Counted from the stretch's first letter, positions 7,658-17,299 are shown. The stretch: DNA of 64,000 nucleotides from Coriobacteriia bacterium (GCA_003149935.1 QAMH01000002.1:1-64000); one strand, 5' to 3'. Made by a program: numbers and translations. Notes: generated from the letters alone by a model not told the origin.

Positions 7658-8521
7658 ATGAGAAAAAGCAAACTCGCCAAGGTGCTGACATGCGGCGTGG
7701 TGGCCGCGGGCCTTATCGCCACCCTGGGCCTCACGGCTTGCGGCGGTTCGAACGCGAGCTCGTCGGCGAGCTCGAATGTGGAGTTGCAGGTCTTTGCAGC
7801 TAACTCGCTTTCCAAGGCCATGGACGAAGCCCAGGAGCTCTACACGCAGCAGACGGGCGTGACCTTCGCCGACACGCAGTACAAGGCATCCGGCGAGCTC
7901 AACGAGATGCTCAAAGCTGGCTCCTATGCCGACCTCGAGATTACCGCTTCCAAGGGCACCATGGATACGGCGGTGCAGGAAGGCTACGTGGATGAGTCCA
8001 CGCGTACCGACATGTTCACCAACGAACTCGTCATCGTCGCCAAGGAGGACTCCGCCCTTCAAGATGTCACCCTTCAGCAAATCGCCAGCGGCGACCTCAC
8101 CGTCTGCGTAGGCGATGACTCCGTTCCGGCCGGCAACTATGCCGCCCAGGCACTTTCCACCGTTGGCGCCTACCAGCCGCCCGCAGCTGACGCCAGCAAA
8201 AGTGGCAAGGACATCTCTGGCAAGGGCGGTCGGTACGTGGGCATCACCCCCATCCTGCAGACGTCGGTCGGCAACGTGTGCAAGCAGGCGGAAAACGGCG
8301 ATGTTGACGTCGCCATCGTCTACAGCTCCGACGTATACCGCTTTGGCGGCGTGAAGGTTGTCGGCATCATCCCCGATGACACCCACAAGGCCATCGTCTA
8401 TCCCGGTGCCGTGTGCAAGGACTCCAAGAACGCGCAGGCTGCCAACGACTTCATGCAGTGGTGCATCACCGACCCCGATGCCCAGAAGATCTTCCAGAAG
8501 TGGGGCTTTGACCTCTCCTAA
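7658..8521 (+). CDS. modA: Molybdate/tungstate-binding lipoprotein
   Basis: A 287-residue periplasmic-binding-type lipoprotein of an ABC importer. A positively charged start (MRKSKLAK) and hydrophobic stretch end in a lipobox LTAC at residues 24-27, followed by a Ser-rich linker. The mature part starts VELQVFAANSLSKAMDEA, the typical ModA opening with anion-binding Ser/Asn, and ends with the family's ...DPDAQKIFQKWGFDL. The start at 7658 follows AAGGAGG; a frame from 7577 is longer but unsupported. It precedes modB and modC and presents oxyanion to ModB outside the membrane. Tungstate cannot be excluded as the true ligand. Confidence 0.9.
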   Translation: MRKSKLAKVLTCGVVAAGLIATLGLTACGGSNASSSASSNVELQVFAANSLSKAMDEAQELYTQQTGVTFADTQYKASGELNEMLKAGSYADLEITASKGTMDTAVQEGYVDESTRTDMFTNELVIVAKEDSALQDVTLQQIASGDLTVCVGDDSVPAGNYAAQALSTVGAYQPPAADASKSGKDISGKGGRYVGITPILQTSVGNVCKQAENGDVDVAIVYSSDVYRFGGVKVVGIIPDDTHKAIVYPGAVCKDSKNAQAANDFMQWCITDPDAQKIFQKWGFDLS

Positions 8522-8698
8522 TCCATAGGAATCATTGCTGCGGCGCGGATGACCCATCGGTTATCCGCGCCGCTTGCGTATAACCTCGTTTCAGATTATT
8601 TGCAAAGGCATATAATCCTGTTATCCCATCAGGAAAAAGATTGGCAGTCGCACGGAGACGCCCTGTCAATCCCTTCGAGACGACAAGGACTGGCACCC

Positions 8699-10228
8699 AT
8701 GGTTCTGGGGAGCTTCATACAACGTGGGCTTGGTTTCATGCTTGCCCTTGTGCTTGCGATCACCGCGCTCTCGTGCGTCATGCCGTGCCCGGCAGCCGCC
8801 ACCGATGACGAGCTCGGCAGCGTGGACAGCCCTGCCGTCGACAACGCAGGCGAACAGCAGACCGTCAACGGGGTCACCGTCTCCGCCGAGGGGGACAGCG
8901 CTCTCATCGAAGGATGCAGCTTCGGCATCAACGATTTCTACCGTGCCCAGGCCGGCTCCAACAAGGCGGTCGGCGACAGGTACTGGGGCTATAACTACTA
9001 CATCGGCACTGAGCCTGACAATCTCTCGGTCATATCAACCGGCGATTACGCCGTGGTCTACATTCCCAAGGCAACCCAGGAGGCCTTCGGCTTCCTCTAC
9101 GATAACCACAACGACCAGGATTACATCAAGCGTTACTTCACCGCCTTGGACGACGCGAACGCGAAGGGTTCCTCGCGACTCTCCAACGTCTCCAAATGGT
9201 ATTTCACCGAACAGCAGTCCTTCGAGGTGAATGGCGTCGTCTTCAACTTCGATCAGGAACTCGACGAAGGGCGCTACTACGCCTACATCATTGGCTCTGA
9301 TGGCAGCGACGTGACCAGCAAGGCAAGCAGCAACCAGGTCAGACTCGACTTTGCCGACTTCGCTCGAGCCGTGCCGCCCTCGGACGTGCAAATCGTCCAG
9401 GCGAGCACGGGCCTTGCATGGCTTGCAAACTTCCTCGCGACCATGGACTACAGTCCGCTATGGGTTACCTTGCGCACGACGCTCATCGCCATTGTGTTCA
9501 TCTTCATCCTGGGTCTCGCAGCCGCCTACTTCACGATGCGCATCTCGCCGCGCGCTCAGTCCATCTTCGACGCGATCTTCACCATCCCCATGGTGTTGCC
9601 ACCCACGGTCTGCGGCTTCTTGCTGCTCCTTGCCTTCGGTCGTTCCACGCCCGTAGGCCAGTGGTTCATCGACGTGGGATTCCCCCTCGTCTTCAGCTGG
9701 CAGGCAACGGTCATTGCAGCAGTCGTCGTAGCCTTTCCGCTCATGTACCGCAGCTCGCGCGGCGCCTTCGAGAACCTCGATCCCAACATGCTCGATGCGG
9801 CGCGTACGCTCGGCTGGTCGAACCTGCGCATCTTCTTCAAGCTCATGCTGCCGCTTGCCTGGTCCTCCATCGCCGCGGCTACGGTGCTCGCCTATGCGCG
9901 TGCATTGGGCGAGTTTGGCGCGACGCTGTTCCTCGCGGGCAATTACGCAGGCGTCACACGCACCATCCCCATCGCCATCTACTTCGAGTGGATGAACGGT
10001 AACACGGACATCGCCATCTTCTGGACCATCGTCATCATCATCTTCAGCTTCATCGTCATCATGTTCATCAACCTGTGGTCGAGCAGGACGACAAAGTACC
10101 GTCGCAGGCAGACAAGCAAGAAGAAGCACGGTGCAGACCACGGCACGCACACGCCACACCTGGAAGGCGGCCTGGAGTCCGCCATCGCGACCGAAGACGC
10201 CGGACTGCCCGAGGGGGCGCGCTCATGA
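8699..10228 (+). CDS. modB: Molybdate ABC transporter permease with large N-terminal extracytoplasmic domain
   Basis: 509 residues, about twice the usual ModB length. Residues 253-475 are a normal ModB permease: several TM helices and the EAA-loop region LDAARTLGWSNLRIFFKLMLP followed by GEFGATLFLAGN. Ahead of it are a signal/anchor helix (residues 5-30) and about 215 residues (35-250) with no recognised domain, rich in Tyr, Asp and Asn, including RYWGYNYYIGTEPDN and YYAYIIGSDGSD. Topology puts this part outside the cell. The C-terminal tail is basic, then acidic. Start ATG 8699 with AAGGA nine bases upstream. modC starts inside its stop codon (ATGA). Confidence 0.88.
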   Translation: MVLGSFIQRGLGFMLALVLAITALSCVMPCPAAATDDELGSVDSPAVDNAGEQQTVNGVTVSAEGDSALIEGCSFGINDFYRAQAGSNKAVGDRYWGYNYYIGTEPDNLSVISTGDYAVVYIPKATQEAFGFLYDNHNDQDYIKRYFTALDDANAKGSSRLSNVSKWYFTEQQSFEVNGVVFNFDQELDEGRYYAYIIGSDGSDVTSKASSNQVRLDFADFARAVPPSDVQIVQASTGLAWLANFLATMDYSPLWVTLRTTLIAIVFIFILGLAAAYFTMRISPRAQSIFDAIFTIPMVLPPTVCGFLLLLAFGRSTPVGQWFIDVGFPLVFSWQATVIAAVVVAFPLMYRSSRGAFENLDPNMLDAARTLGWSNLRIFFKLMLPLAWSSIAAATVLAYARALGEFGATLFLAGNYAGVTRTIPIAIYFEWMNGNTDIAIFWTIVIIIFSFIVIMFINLWSSRTTKYRRRQTSKKKHGADHGTHTPHLEGGLESAIATEDAGLPEGARS

Positions 10229-11337
10229 GCCTGCAGATGGACTTCAGAAAATCCCTTGGCGATTTCTCCCTCGACGTGAGCGTCGAAGCCGGTATGGAGA
10301 CGCTCGGCTTCCTCGGTGCCTCGGGTTGCGGCAAGAGCCTCACGATGCGCTGTATCGCGGGTATCGAAACGCCTGACGAGGGACGTATCGTCGTGAACGA
10401 CACCGTCTACTTCGACTCCGCCGCAAAGGTCAACCTGAGTCCCCAGCAGCGCAAAACGGCTTTGCTCTTCCAGAACTACATGCTCTTTCCCAACATGACC
10501 ATCGAGCAGAACGTAGCAGCAGGCATACCCAAGACGGTGAGCAAGGGTGATCGTGACGCCATCGTCACGACCGAACTCAGGCGCTTCAGCCTCGAGGGCT
10601 TTAGCAAGCGCTACCCCGCCCAGCTCTCCGGTGGCCAGCAGCAGCGCGTGGCTCTTGCACGCATGCTCGCGGCACGGCCCGGCATTCTCATGCTCGACGA
10701 GCCGTTCTCCGCGCTTGACTCGCATCTCAAGAGTGTGCTCGAGCAAAACCTCGTTGACCTCTTCGAGGCCTTTGAGGGGACCATCCTCTACGTGAGCCAC
10801 GACATAGACGAAGCGCTGCGCTTCTGCGACCGCATCGCCGTAGTCGATGACGGTCACATACTCGAGATCGATTCGAACGACGAGCTCGTGAACAACCCGC
10901 AATCCGAGGCGGCCCTCAAGCTCTCGGGCTGCAAGAACACCACGCCCGTCATCAAGGCCGACGAGCACGCCGTGTGGGCGCCCAAATGGGGCGTGCGCAT
11001 CGAGTGCGAGCGGGAAGTGCCCGATGACGTGCGATTCCTGGGCGTGCGCGCATTCTACCTCGAGCGCGCGAGCGGGCCGGGCACCAACAACTACCGCGTG
11101 CGCGTCGACCGCATCAGCGACTCGCGCTTCGAGCGAAGCGCGCTACTCGGCTTCCTCGACCGCGACAGCTCGTTTGCGCCGGCTGTCGAGCGCAGCGATG
11201 ACGAGATGAGGTTCTTGCACCAGCACCTGTTCTGGCGCATCGACAAGCTCAAGGACGGCCCGGAGGTGTGGCCCGAAATGGGCGAGGAGCTCTGGGTGCA
11301 CCTTCCGCAGGAGAAGATCTACCTGGTGAGCAGATAG
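10225..11337 (+). CDS. modC: Molybdate ABC transporter ATPase
   Basis: A 370-residue ABC ATPase with Walker A GASGCGKS, Q-loop LLFQNYMLFPNM, signature LSGGQQQRV, Walker B ILMLDEPFSALD and switch SHD. It energises ModB. The C-terminal ~130 residues correspond in position to the regulatory/TOBE portion of ModC but diverge from it. The ATG overlaps the modB stop, giving tight coupling. It ends three bases before a palindromic repeat that probably also terminates transcription. Confidence 0.92.
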   Translation: MSLQMDFRKSLGDFSLDVSVEAGMETLGFLGASGCGKSLTMRCIAGIETPDEGRIVVNDTVYFDSAAKVNLSPQQRKTALLFQNYMLFPNMTIEQNVAAGIPKTVSKGDRDAIVTTELRRFSLEGFSKRYPAQLSGGQQQRVALARMLAARPGILMLDEPFSALDSHLKSVLEQNLVDLFEAFEGTILYVSHDIDEALRFCDRIAVVDDGHILEIDSNDELVNNPQSEAALKLSGCKNTTPVIKADEHAVWAPKWGVRIECEREVPDDVRFLGVRAFYLERASGPGTNNYRVRVDRISDSRFERSALLGFLDRDSSFAPAVERSDDEMRFLHQHLFWRIDKLKDGPEVWPEMGEELWVHLPQEKIYLVSR

Positions 11338-11340
11338 AAC

Positions 11341-11365
11341 GTGCCAGGGGCCAGACCCCTGGCAC
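11341..11365. repeat. GTGCCAGGGG hairpin (REP type), likely transcript end
   Basis: GTGCCAGGGG (11341-11350) pairs perfectly with CCCCTGGCAC (11356-11365) around five bases. It lies between convergent modC and the fdhC gene. Sequences of this form are widespread short palindromes in bacteria, and here it can end transcripts from both sides. Confidence 0.65.
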
Positions 11366-11393
11366 GTCAATACCTTGCGTATTTCGCCGGCTC

Positions 11394-12296
11394 CTAGTGC
11401 GGGTGCGCCACGAAGATGATCCAGTAACGCTCCCAGATTCCCGCAAGCAGGCAAATCGCCCCGGCAACGGCGACTCCGATGGGCCCGAAGAAGCAGGCCG
11501 CGATGGCGCAAATGCCCGCGATGCCGTAGACGATCACCGCATTGAGCGCGAGGCGGGCCTTGGAATACATCAGCGAGGCACGCTCGTGGATGTTCATCCA
11601 CACCAGCGCATAGGTGAAGCAACGGAACACGATGAGCACGACGAACGGGATGACGAGCGCCTCGACGGGAGCGAGCTGCCCGAGAACGAACGAGAGCACG
11701 ATAAGGAGGCCCATTCCGATCGTGAGGGCATCGCATACCACCCAGCAGGTGAGCCAGCGGGCTCGCTTCACGCCCGGCTGCGACGTGCAGCTGAAGGCGA
11801 CGCCCTTGTAGCAGATCACGGCACACGAGGCGATGAGCGCCAGGACGGCGAAGAGGCGGAAGAGCACGCCGAGGACGGCGGCGACCTCGAGCGGCAATCC
11901 TATGGTTGCCAGCAGCGCGAACGTCACCCAGTAGATGACGAGCGCGATGAACAGCATGATCGAGTAGAAGATCAGGCCCACCACGCCGACCGACAGGGGG
12001 GCCGTCGGGTGCATGACGCGCATGGCGTGCAGGAACCGGAAGTGATCACCGAGGTCGGCGACGAGCAGCATCAAATCGAAGATGACGATGAGAAACGCGA
12101 GCGTCAGCGCAATGGGCAACACGGGACCGAAGATATCCGGGGCGATGAGCCAGGTGATCATCGTCACGAACATGAACCCCGAGGTGAGGTTGTTGAAGAA
12201 GAGGTCCCATACGATGATGTTCTTCCAGTCGGGAAAATGAACTATATCGTGCTGTTGATAGGCAGATGGCTGGCCTTTGACCCATGTTCTATCCAT
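11394..12296 (-). CDS. NrfD/PsrC-like membrane anchor of formate dehydrogenase
   Basis: A 300-residue, mostly hydrophobic protein with about eight TM segments, e.g. VWDLFFNNLTSGFMFVTMITWL and ILKKP-free loops. It resembles NrfD/PsrC-type quinone-interacting subunits rather than a cytochrome b FdnI: no regular set of haem-ligating His pairs is evident. Start ATG 12296 has GAGGGGAG upstream. It is the last gene after fdhA and fdhB, so it should pass electrons from the Fe-S subunit to the quinone pool. Substitution of an NrfD-type anchor in a nitrate/formate operon is notable. Confidence 0.78.
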   Translation of the reverse strand: MDRTWVKGQPSAYQQHDIVHFPDWKNIIVWDLFFNNLTSGFMFVTMITWLIAPDIFGPVLPIALTLAFLIVIFDLMLLVADLGDHFRFLHAMRVMHPTAPLSVGVVGLIFYSIMLFIALVIYWVTFALLATIGLPLEVAAVLGVLFRLFAVLALIASCAVICYKGVAFSCTSQPGVKRARWLTCWVVCDALTIGMGLLIVLSFVLGQLAPVEALVIPFVVLIVFRCFTYALVWMNIHERASLMYSKARLALNAVIVYGIAGICAIAACFFGPIGVAVAGAICLLAGIWERYWIIFVAHPH

Positions 12297-12310
12297 GTCT
12301 GTCTCCCCTC

Positions 12311-13240
12311 CTACAGCAAGCAAACGATAATCGCGATCGTCGCGATCAAGAGCGTTCCGATGGCGTTGGCGTAATCCCCCACCATGAACCGCACGGGCAA
12401 TTTCGGCTGATTGGGCAAGCCGTAGACCGCGGGCTCGTCCATCAGCAGGTAGAACGAATTGAGCGGCTTGTAATCCTGGAACGGGTCAACACCGTAGAGA
12501 TTGGCCTTCTCGAAGCCCTGCTCGTGGAGGGTGGCGAGTCGCGCACGCGCCTTCTCGACCATCTCCTCGCGCGGCCCGAACTGGATCGCGGTCGTGGTGC
12601 ATGCCGTGGCGCAGGCGGGCTTCAACCCGTCACGCAGGCGGTCGTAGCATCCCGCGCATTTCATGGAATGCCCGGTCTCCTCGCTCACCTCGGGAACGCC
12701 AAACGGGCACGCGGCCACGCACATGCGACAACCCATGCAGATGTCGGTCTGGTAGTAGATGCCGCCAAACTCGTTGCGGATGATCGCACCGGTGGGGCAT
12801 GCTTCCTGGCAGGGCGATTCCTGGCAATGCTTGCAATGGTCGGACATGAAGAGCCACTCGCCTTGCTTCGGCTCGTTGAGCAGGTCGTCCATCGCCTTGG
12901 GGGCCGGCTTGTCCGTCTCGTTGACCTCCGAGAAGCGCTCGATGAACTTGACGTGACGCCAGCTCTCCGACGAGAGCACGCGCGTGTTGTCGTAGCTGTT
13001 CTTCGACCACTGGATATCCGTGGTCTTCAGCATGTTCCATTGCTTGCATGCGACCTCGCAGGCCTTGCATCCCGAGCAGACGGAGGTGTCGGTGAAGAAG
13101 GCCATCTCGGTTTGCGCCGCACGCGGCTCGTGGCGCTTGAACAGGGCGTAGATAACGTCGATGCGATGGTTCTTGTGCGGTTCCTTCGCATCGTACTTCC
13201 TGTCGGAAAGCTTGAGGATGTTCAGCGGATTCAGATTCAT
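12311..13240 (-). CDS. Formate dehydrogenase Fe-S (beta) subunit
   Basis: A 309-residue four-cluster ferredoxin. Motifs in order are CSGCKACEVACKQW, CKHCQESPCQEACP, CMGCRMCVAACPFG and CAGCYDR...PACATAC, the standard FdnH/HybA arrangement. A single hydrophobic C-terminal helix (YANAIGTLLIATIAIIVCLL) anchors it to the membrane. The start is ATG 13240, two bases after the fdhA stop; a longer frame overlapping fdhA is unlikely. It links the molybdopterin subunit to the NrfD-like anchor. Confidence 0.88.
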   Translation of the reverse strand: MNLNPLNILKLSDRKYDAKEPHKNHRIDVIYALFKRHEPRAAQTEMAFFTDTSVCSGCKACEVACKQWNMLKTTDIQWSKNSYDNTRVLSSESWRHVKFIERFSEVNETDKPAPKAMDDLLNEPKQGEWLFMSDHCKHCQESPCQEACPTGAIIRNEFGGIYYQTDICMGCRMCVAACPFGVPEVSEETGHSMKCAGCYDRLRDGLKPACATACTTTAIQFGPREEMVEKARARLATLHEQGFEKANLYGVDPFQDYKPLNSFYLLMDEPAVYGLPNQPKLPVRFMVGDYANAIGTLLIATIAIIVCLL

Positions 13241-13242
13241 GG

Positions 13243-16200
13243 CTAATTCCTCGCTTCCGGTTGAGCCGGCCACGGTGTCTCGGGTATCGGCTTGTCGAAT
13301 ATGGGGTCGTACTTGAGCGGACGGGGATCCAGCCTCTTGATGTCTGAGGGGTCGCCCTTGGTGATGCGGACCGTGAAGCCCTTCGATGCCGGAATCAATC
13401 CGTCAGGTGCCATGATGGCGGGGCTCAGGTCGTTGGTGATGTCGCTGACCATGAGGCCCTTGTATCCCGATGCGACGAAGGTGCCCGCGATGGTCGCCTT
13501 CTTCCCGTAGACATCGCCGATGCGCAGGCGCGGCGTCACCAGGACGGGAATCTGCAGCTTGGCTCGCGCGCTCTCGACCGTGACGTAATCGCCCGTTTCC
13601 ACGCCGATGCTCTCGGCTTGCTCGGGTGACAGCTCCACGAAGCGCACCGGTTGCAACCCGACGAGCCAGGGGATGTTGCGCGTCTGCGCACCCGACAGCC
13701 AGTGCTCGGTCACGTGATAGGTGGTCATGATCGTCGGGTAATCCAAATCCCCCGAAGGAGCGATGGGATTCTCGACGTCGTCGACGATGTGCAAGCCGGG
13801 GTCGCGCGTCTGCTCCCAGAGCTTGTTATCGTAAGGAGACTCGGTGGTCTCGTAGTAGATGGGCATGGGCCCTTCCTTGATGCTGTAGGGCACGAAGAGC
13901 CACGCCTTGCCATCCGAATGGGCACCGAAGGGACAGTCGCCGGCAAGCGCCATGTCGCCGGTGGCACCGGGCTCTGGCTTGTAACTCGGCGGCTTCTTCG
14001 CGTTGAACTGCGGCTTGTCGTAGCCCACCCACTGCTCGAGTTCCTCGTCCCACCAGACGAGCTTCTTGCGCTCGGACCAGGGCTTGCCCTCAGGGTCTGC
14101 CGAGCAACGGTTGTATAGGATGCGGGAGTTCTCCGGCCAGGTCACGCGATAATCCGAGAAGATCGAGCCGTTGTATATCTCGCCCGTCTCGACGCGGTTC
14201 ATCAGGTTCTCGCCATCGGGGCCGAGTATTCCCGATAGCAGGCGGCACCCGCACACGGTGGAACCGTCGTCCTTGAGGGTTCCCGCGCCTTGGCAGACGG
14301 AGCCATCCTCGACGTTGAACCCGTTCATCTCCTTGACGATCTTCATCATGTCCGGATCGCCCTCGACGCTGGTCAGCTCGAACTCCTGATCGGTCTTCGT
14401 GGCGGCGTAGACCGGATCGTAATCCCAGTACAGCGCACGCATGCCCGCATCGCGCTCCTTATCGGACGCGTTTGCCTTGGCCTGCAGCCTCTTGCCCAGC
14501 TGGTAGATGTACCAGGCATCCGAGTGGGCATCGCCGGGCGCCTCCTGGAGGCGCTCGTGCCATTGCAGCAGGCGCTCGGTGTTCGTGACCGAGCCGGTCT
14601 TCTCGAGGCAGGTGCATACGGGCAGGTAGAACACCTCCGTGAGGCAATCCTCGGGTGCGGGACCGTCTGGGTCGGCGTACCAGACCGAAGCGCTCTCGTT
14701 CTCGAAGAGGTCGCACACCACGAGCCACTTGAGGTTGCGCATGGCATCGCGACTCCAGCCGGTGTTGGGGTTCGTCACCGCGATGTTCTGGCCGAACACC
14801 ACCATGCCGTCCATGCCGCCGCGCAGCGCCTTTTCCATCGAGACGGTCAGCGACTCGTTGTCGCTGAGCTTCGGAAGCCACTGGTAGCCGTATTCGTTAT
14901 CCTTCGTGGCGTTCTCGCCGTAGTATGCCTTGAGCAGGCTGATCATGTAGTTTGGCAGAGCCGCCCACGATCCGCGCTCCGTTTCCAGCTTCCACATGCC
15001 ATCGCTCGTCTTGTCGAGCGCCCCGCTGAAGCCATGCCCGTTGGCGAGATAATCGGCCAAGGTGGCGTTTCCGGGATGGGCTTCCGGCTGGGGGATGTAG
15101 TTGGGCAGGACGTTGAACAGCGTCGGGACGTCAGTGGCGCCCTGTACGTTGGAGTGCCCGCGCAGCGCCAGGATGCCGCCGCCCGGACGCCCGATGTTGC
15201 CGAGGAGCAGCTGCAGGATCGCCGCGGTGCGGATGATCTGGGTGCCGCTGGAATGCTGCGTGAAGCCGGTCGCGTAGCAGAACGCCGTCGTGCGATCGCG
15301 GCCCGAGTTGCGGCCGATGAGCTCGCCGACCTTCACGATGTCTTCGGGGCGGCATCCGCAAATCTCGGCCACGACCTCTGGCGTGTAGTAGCTGAACTGC
15401 TTCTTGATGAGCTGGAACACGCAGTGGGGGTCTTGCAGCGTCGGGTCTTGCTTGGGTTGCCCGTAGCTGCCGTCGGGGTTCATCTCGTACTGGTAGTCCC
15501 AGGTCGTCCCCGCCTTGGCATACGATTCGGTCTCCGGGTCCCAGCCGTTGAAGAAGCCGGTCACGTCATCGAAGTTGAAGCCCGGGTCGATGAGGGTGGC
15601 CGCGTTGGTGTAGTGGATCACGTACTCCTTGAACCAGTAGTCATGCTCGAGGATGTAGTTGATGAGACCGCCGATGAACGCGATGTCGGCACCGGGACGG
15701 GTGTGGACGTAGTGGTCGCATACGGCAGACGTGCGCGTGAAACGCGGGTCCACGTGGATGGTGACGGCGCCGCGGCGCTTTGCCTCCATCGGCCAGTGAA
15801 ACGCCACCGGATGTGCCTCGCCCATGTTGGAGCCCATGATCAGGATGCAATCGCTGTGGATGAGGTCGCGCGGCGGATTGGTGCAGGCGCCGAACCCGAA
15901 CGTCGGCGAGAGCGCCGTAACGGTCGTCGAATGACAATAGCGAGCGGAGTTCTCCGTGGGCAGTATGCCCAGACCTCCCGTGAAGAGCTTTCTGATGAGG
16001 TAACACTCCTCGTTGTCGTTGGCGGAGCCGCCGATGAAGCCGACGTTCGTGGCGCAGTTGACCGTCATGCCGTTTTCGTCCTTCTCGACGAACCCGTTGT
16101 TGCGGGTCTCCCAGATGCGCTCGGCGATGGTGTCGAGCATCCAGTCGAGGCTCTTCTCCTCCCACGCAGCAGAGCCCGGCGCGCGATAGAGCGCGCGCGT

Positions 16201-16440
16201 CTCCCTGTAGGGATTGCGGTTCAGCATGAACGTCGACATGCCCTTCGGGCACTGGCGCCCGGCGTTGATGGGAGAACGGGGGTCGCCTTCGACCTCGATG
16301 AGCTCCTTGTCCTTGTAGAAGGCCAATTGGGAGCATCCCACCGCGCAGAACTGGCATACCGTCGTGCCCCGCTTCGCTTCGCGCAGCCTGGTGCACTTGT
16401 GGACCGTGCGGTCACTTAGAACGTCATTCACGTGAGCCAT
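13243..16440 (-). CDS. Formate dehydrogenase molybdopterin subunit, cysteine type
   Basis: 1065 residues, the size of FdnG/FdoG-type large subunits. The N-terminal 4Fe-4S site is C29, C32, C36, C64. The active-site segment SARYCHSTTVTALSPTFG aligns with the FdnG selenocysteine region; the codon here is TGT, so Cys169 followed by His170 replaces Sec. Molybdopterin-binding blocks such as LLLGNIGRPGGGILALRGHSN and a C-terminal dinucleotide-binding domain are present. There is no twin-arginine signal: the protein starts MAHVNDVLSDRTVHKC directly before the cluster motif. Start ATG 16440 with AAAGGGG upstream. It lies 95 bp after narI on the same strand. Confidence 0.88.
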   Translation of the reverse strand: MAHVNDVLSDRTVHKCTRLREAKRGTTVCQFCAVGCSQLAFYKDKELIEVEGDPRSPINAGRQCPKGMSTFMLNRNPYRETRALYRAPGSAAWEEKSLDWMLDTIAERIWETRNNGFVEKDENGMTVNCATNVGFIGGSANDNEECYLIRKLFTGGLGILPTENSARYCHSTTVTALSPTFGFGACTNPPRDLIHSDCILIMGSNMGEAHPVAFHWPMEAKRRGAVTIHVDPRFTRTSAVCDHYVHTRPGADIAFIGGLINYILEHDYWFKEYVIHYTNAATLIDPGFNFDDVTGFFNGWDPETESYAKAGTTWDYQYEMNPDGSYGQPKQDPTLQDPHCVFQLIKKQFSYYTPEVVAEICGCRPEDIVKVGELIGRNSGRDRTTAFCYATGFTQHSSGTQIIRTAAILQLLLGNIGRPGGGILALRGHSNVQGATDVPTLFNVLPNYIPQPEAHPGNATLADYLANGHGFSGALDKTSDGMWKLETERGSWAALPNYMISLLKAYYGENATKDNEYGYQWLPKLSDNESLTVSMEKALRGGMDGMVVFGQNIAVTNPNTGWSRDAMRNLKWLVVCDLFENESASVWYADPDGPAPEDCLTEVFYLPVCTCLEKTGSVTNTERLLQWHERLQEAPGDAHSDAWYIYQLGKRLQAKANASDKERDAGMRALYWDYDPVYAATKTDQEFELTSVEGDPDMMKIVKEMNGFNVEDGSVCQGAGTLKDDGSTVCGCRLLSGILGPDGENLMNRVETGEIYNGSIFSDYRVTWPENSRILYNRCSADPEGKPWSERKKLVWWDEELEQWVGYDKPQFNAKKPPSYKPEPGATGDMALAGDCPFGAHSDGKAWLFVPYSIKEGPMPIYYETTESPYDNKLWEQTRDPGLHIVDDVENPIAPSGDLDYPTIMTTYHVTEHWLSGAQTRNIPWLVGLQPVRFVELSPEQAESIGVETGDYVTVESARAKLQIPVLVTPRLRIGDVYGKKATIAGTFVASGYKGLMVSDITNDLSPAIMAPDGLIPASKGFTVRITKGDPSDIKRLDPRPLKYDPIFDKPIPETPWPAQPEARN

Positions 16441-16535
16441 GGTCGTACCCCTTTGCTCTATCAACCGAGGCGAGCTGTCCGGCTCGCAAGCGCGAGCCGT
16501 TGCTCCCGAAAGCCGCAGGCGCGGCTATCGCGAGC

Positions 16536-17294
16536 TCAGTCCGCGCTCCTCTCCATCGTGCGTGCCGGGAGGTCATCCCCCATCGGCGCACCGTTCATGC
16601 GCATCTTCTGCATGTTTCGCAGCAGGTAGATCGGCGATGCGTAGCCACTCCAGATGTGTATGAGCCTCGTGAAGGGAACCACGAGGAAGATGCAAAGCCC
16701 GATGAAGATGTGAATCTTCTGGGGCGTCGCCGCATCGATCAGGTAGGTGTACGCGTCGGGCTGGAGCGTGACCAGGGCGATGGCCCAGTTCACGAAATCG
16801 AAGAGCCCCTCACCCGACTGGTCGAAGAGCATCGCGTTGATCACGCACGTCGCGCCCATGATCAGCACGCCGGCGATCAGGACCAACACGAGCCAATCGC
16901 TCGGACGCGAGGTCTTGCGGATGCGGGGGTTGGTGATGCGACGATGGATCATTAGCGCGATGCCGACCAGGCAGAGCACTGCGCAGGCGCCGCCTGCGAC
17001 GATCTCGATCATCTGGTTCATGTGCGGCGTGATCCCGACATCCGCGAGGAATTGCTTGGGAACGAACAGCCCGAACAGGTGACCGAAGAGCAGGAATATG
17101 ACGCCCACGTGGAAGAGGCGGGCGCCCCAGTTGATCTCCTTCTTGCCTCCGAGGAGCTCCGAGCTCTGGCTCTTGACCGTATAGGGATGCGTGAGGAAGC
17201 GGATGAAGCTTCCCACGAGCCAAACGGTAATGACCACGTAGGGAAACACCTGGTAGACGATGAAATAGAGGAGATGCGTGAGATTGGGATCCAT
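16536..17294 (-). CDS. narI: Respiratory nitrate reductase gamma subunit
   Basis: A 252-residue cytochrome b subunit with five TM helices. His62 and His72 in FHVGVIFLLFGHLFG, plus His residues in QKIHIFIGLC and RLIHIW, match the four haem ligands known for NarI. It oxidises quinol and passes electrons to NarH. Three candidate starts exist; AAAGG at 17303-17307 spaces correctly for ATG 17294 (MDPNLTH), five bases after the narH stop. narJ, usually between narH and narI, is absent here and found divergently at 24352. Confidence 0.92.
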   Translation of the reverse strand: MDPNLTHLLYFIVYQVFPYVVITVWLVGSFIRFLTHPYTVKSQSSELLGGKKEINWGARLFHVGVIFLLFGHLFGLFVPKQFLADVGITPHMNQMIEIVAGGACAVLCLVGIALMIHRRITNPRIRKTSRPSDWLVLVLIAGVLIMGATCVINAMLFDQSGEGLFDFVNWAIALVTLQPDAYTYLIDAATPQKIHIFIGLCIFLVVPFTRLIHIWSGYASPIYLLRNMQKMRMNGAPMGDDLPARTMERSAD

Positions 17295-17299
17295 GATCA

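Noticed and set aside
15930..15960. Possible selenocysteine codon in the formate dehydrogenase
   Set aside because: The active-site codon reads TGT (Cys), not TGA, and the frame is continuous; no selenocysteine is needed.
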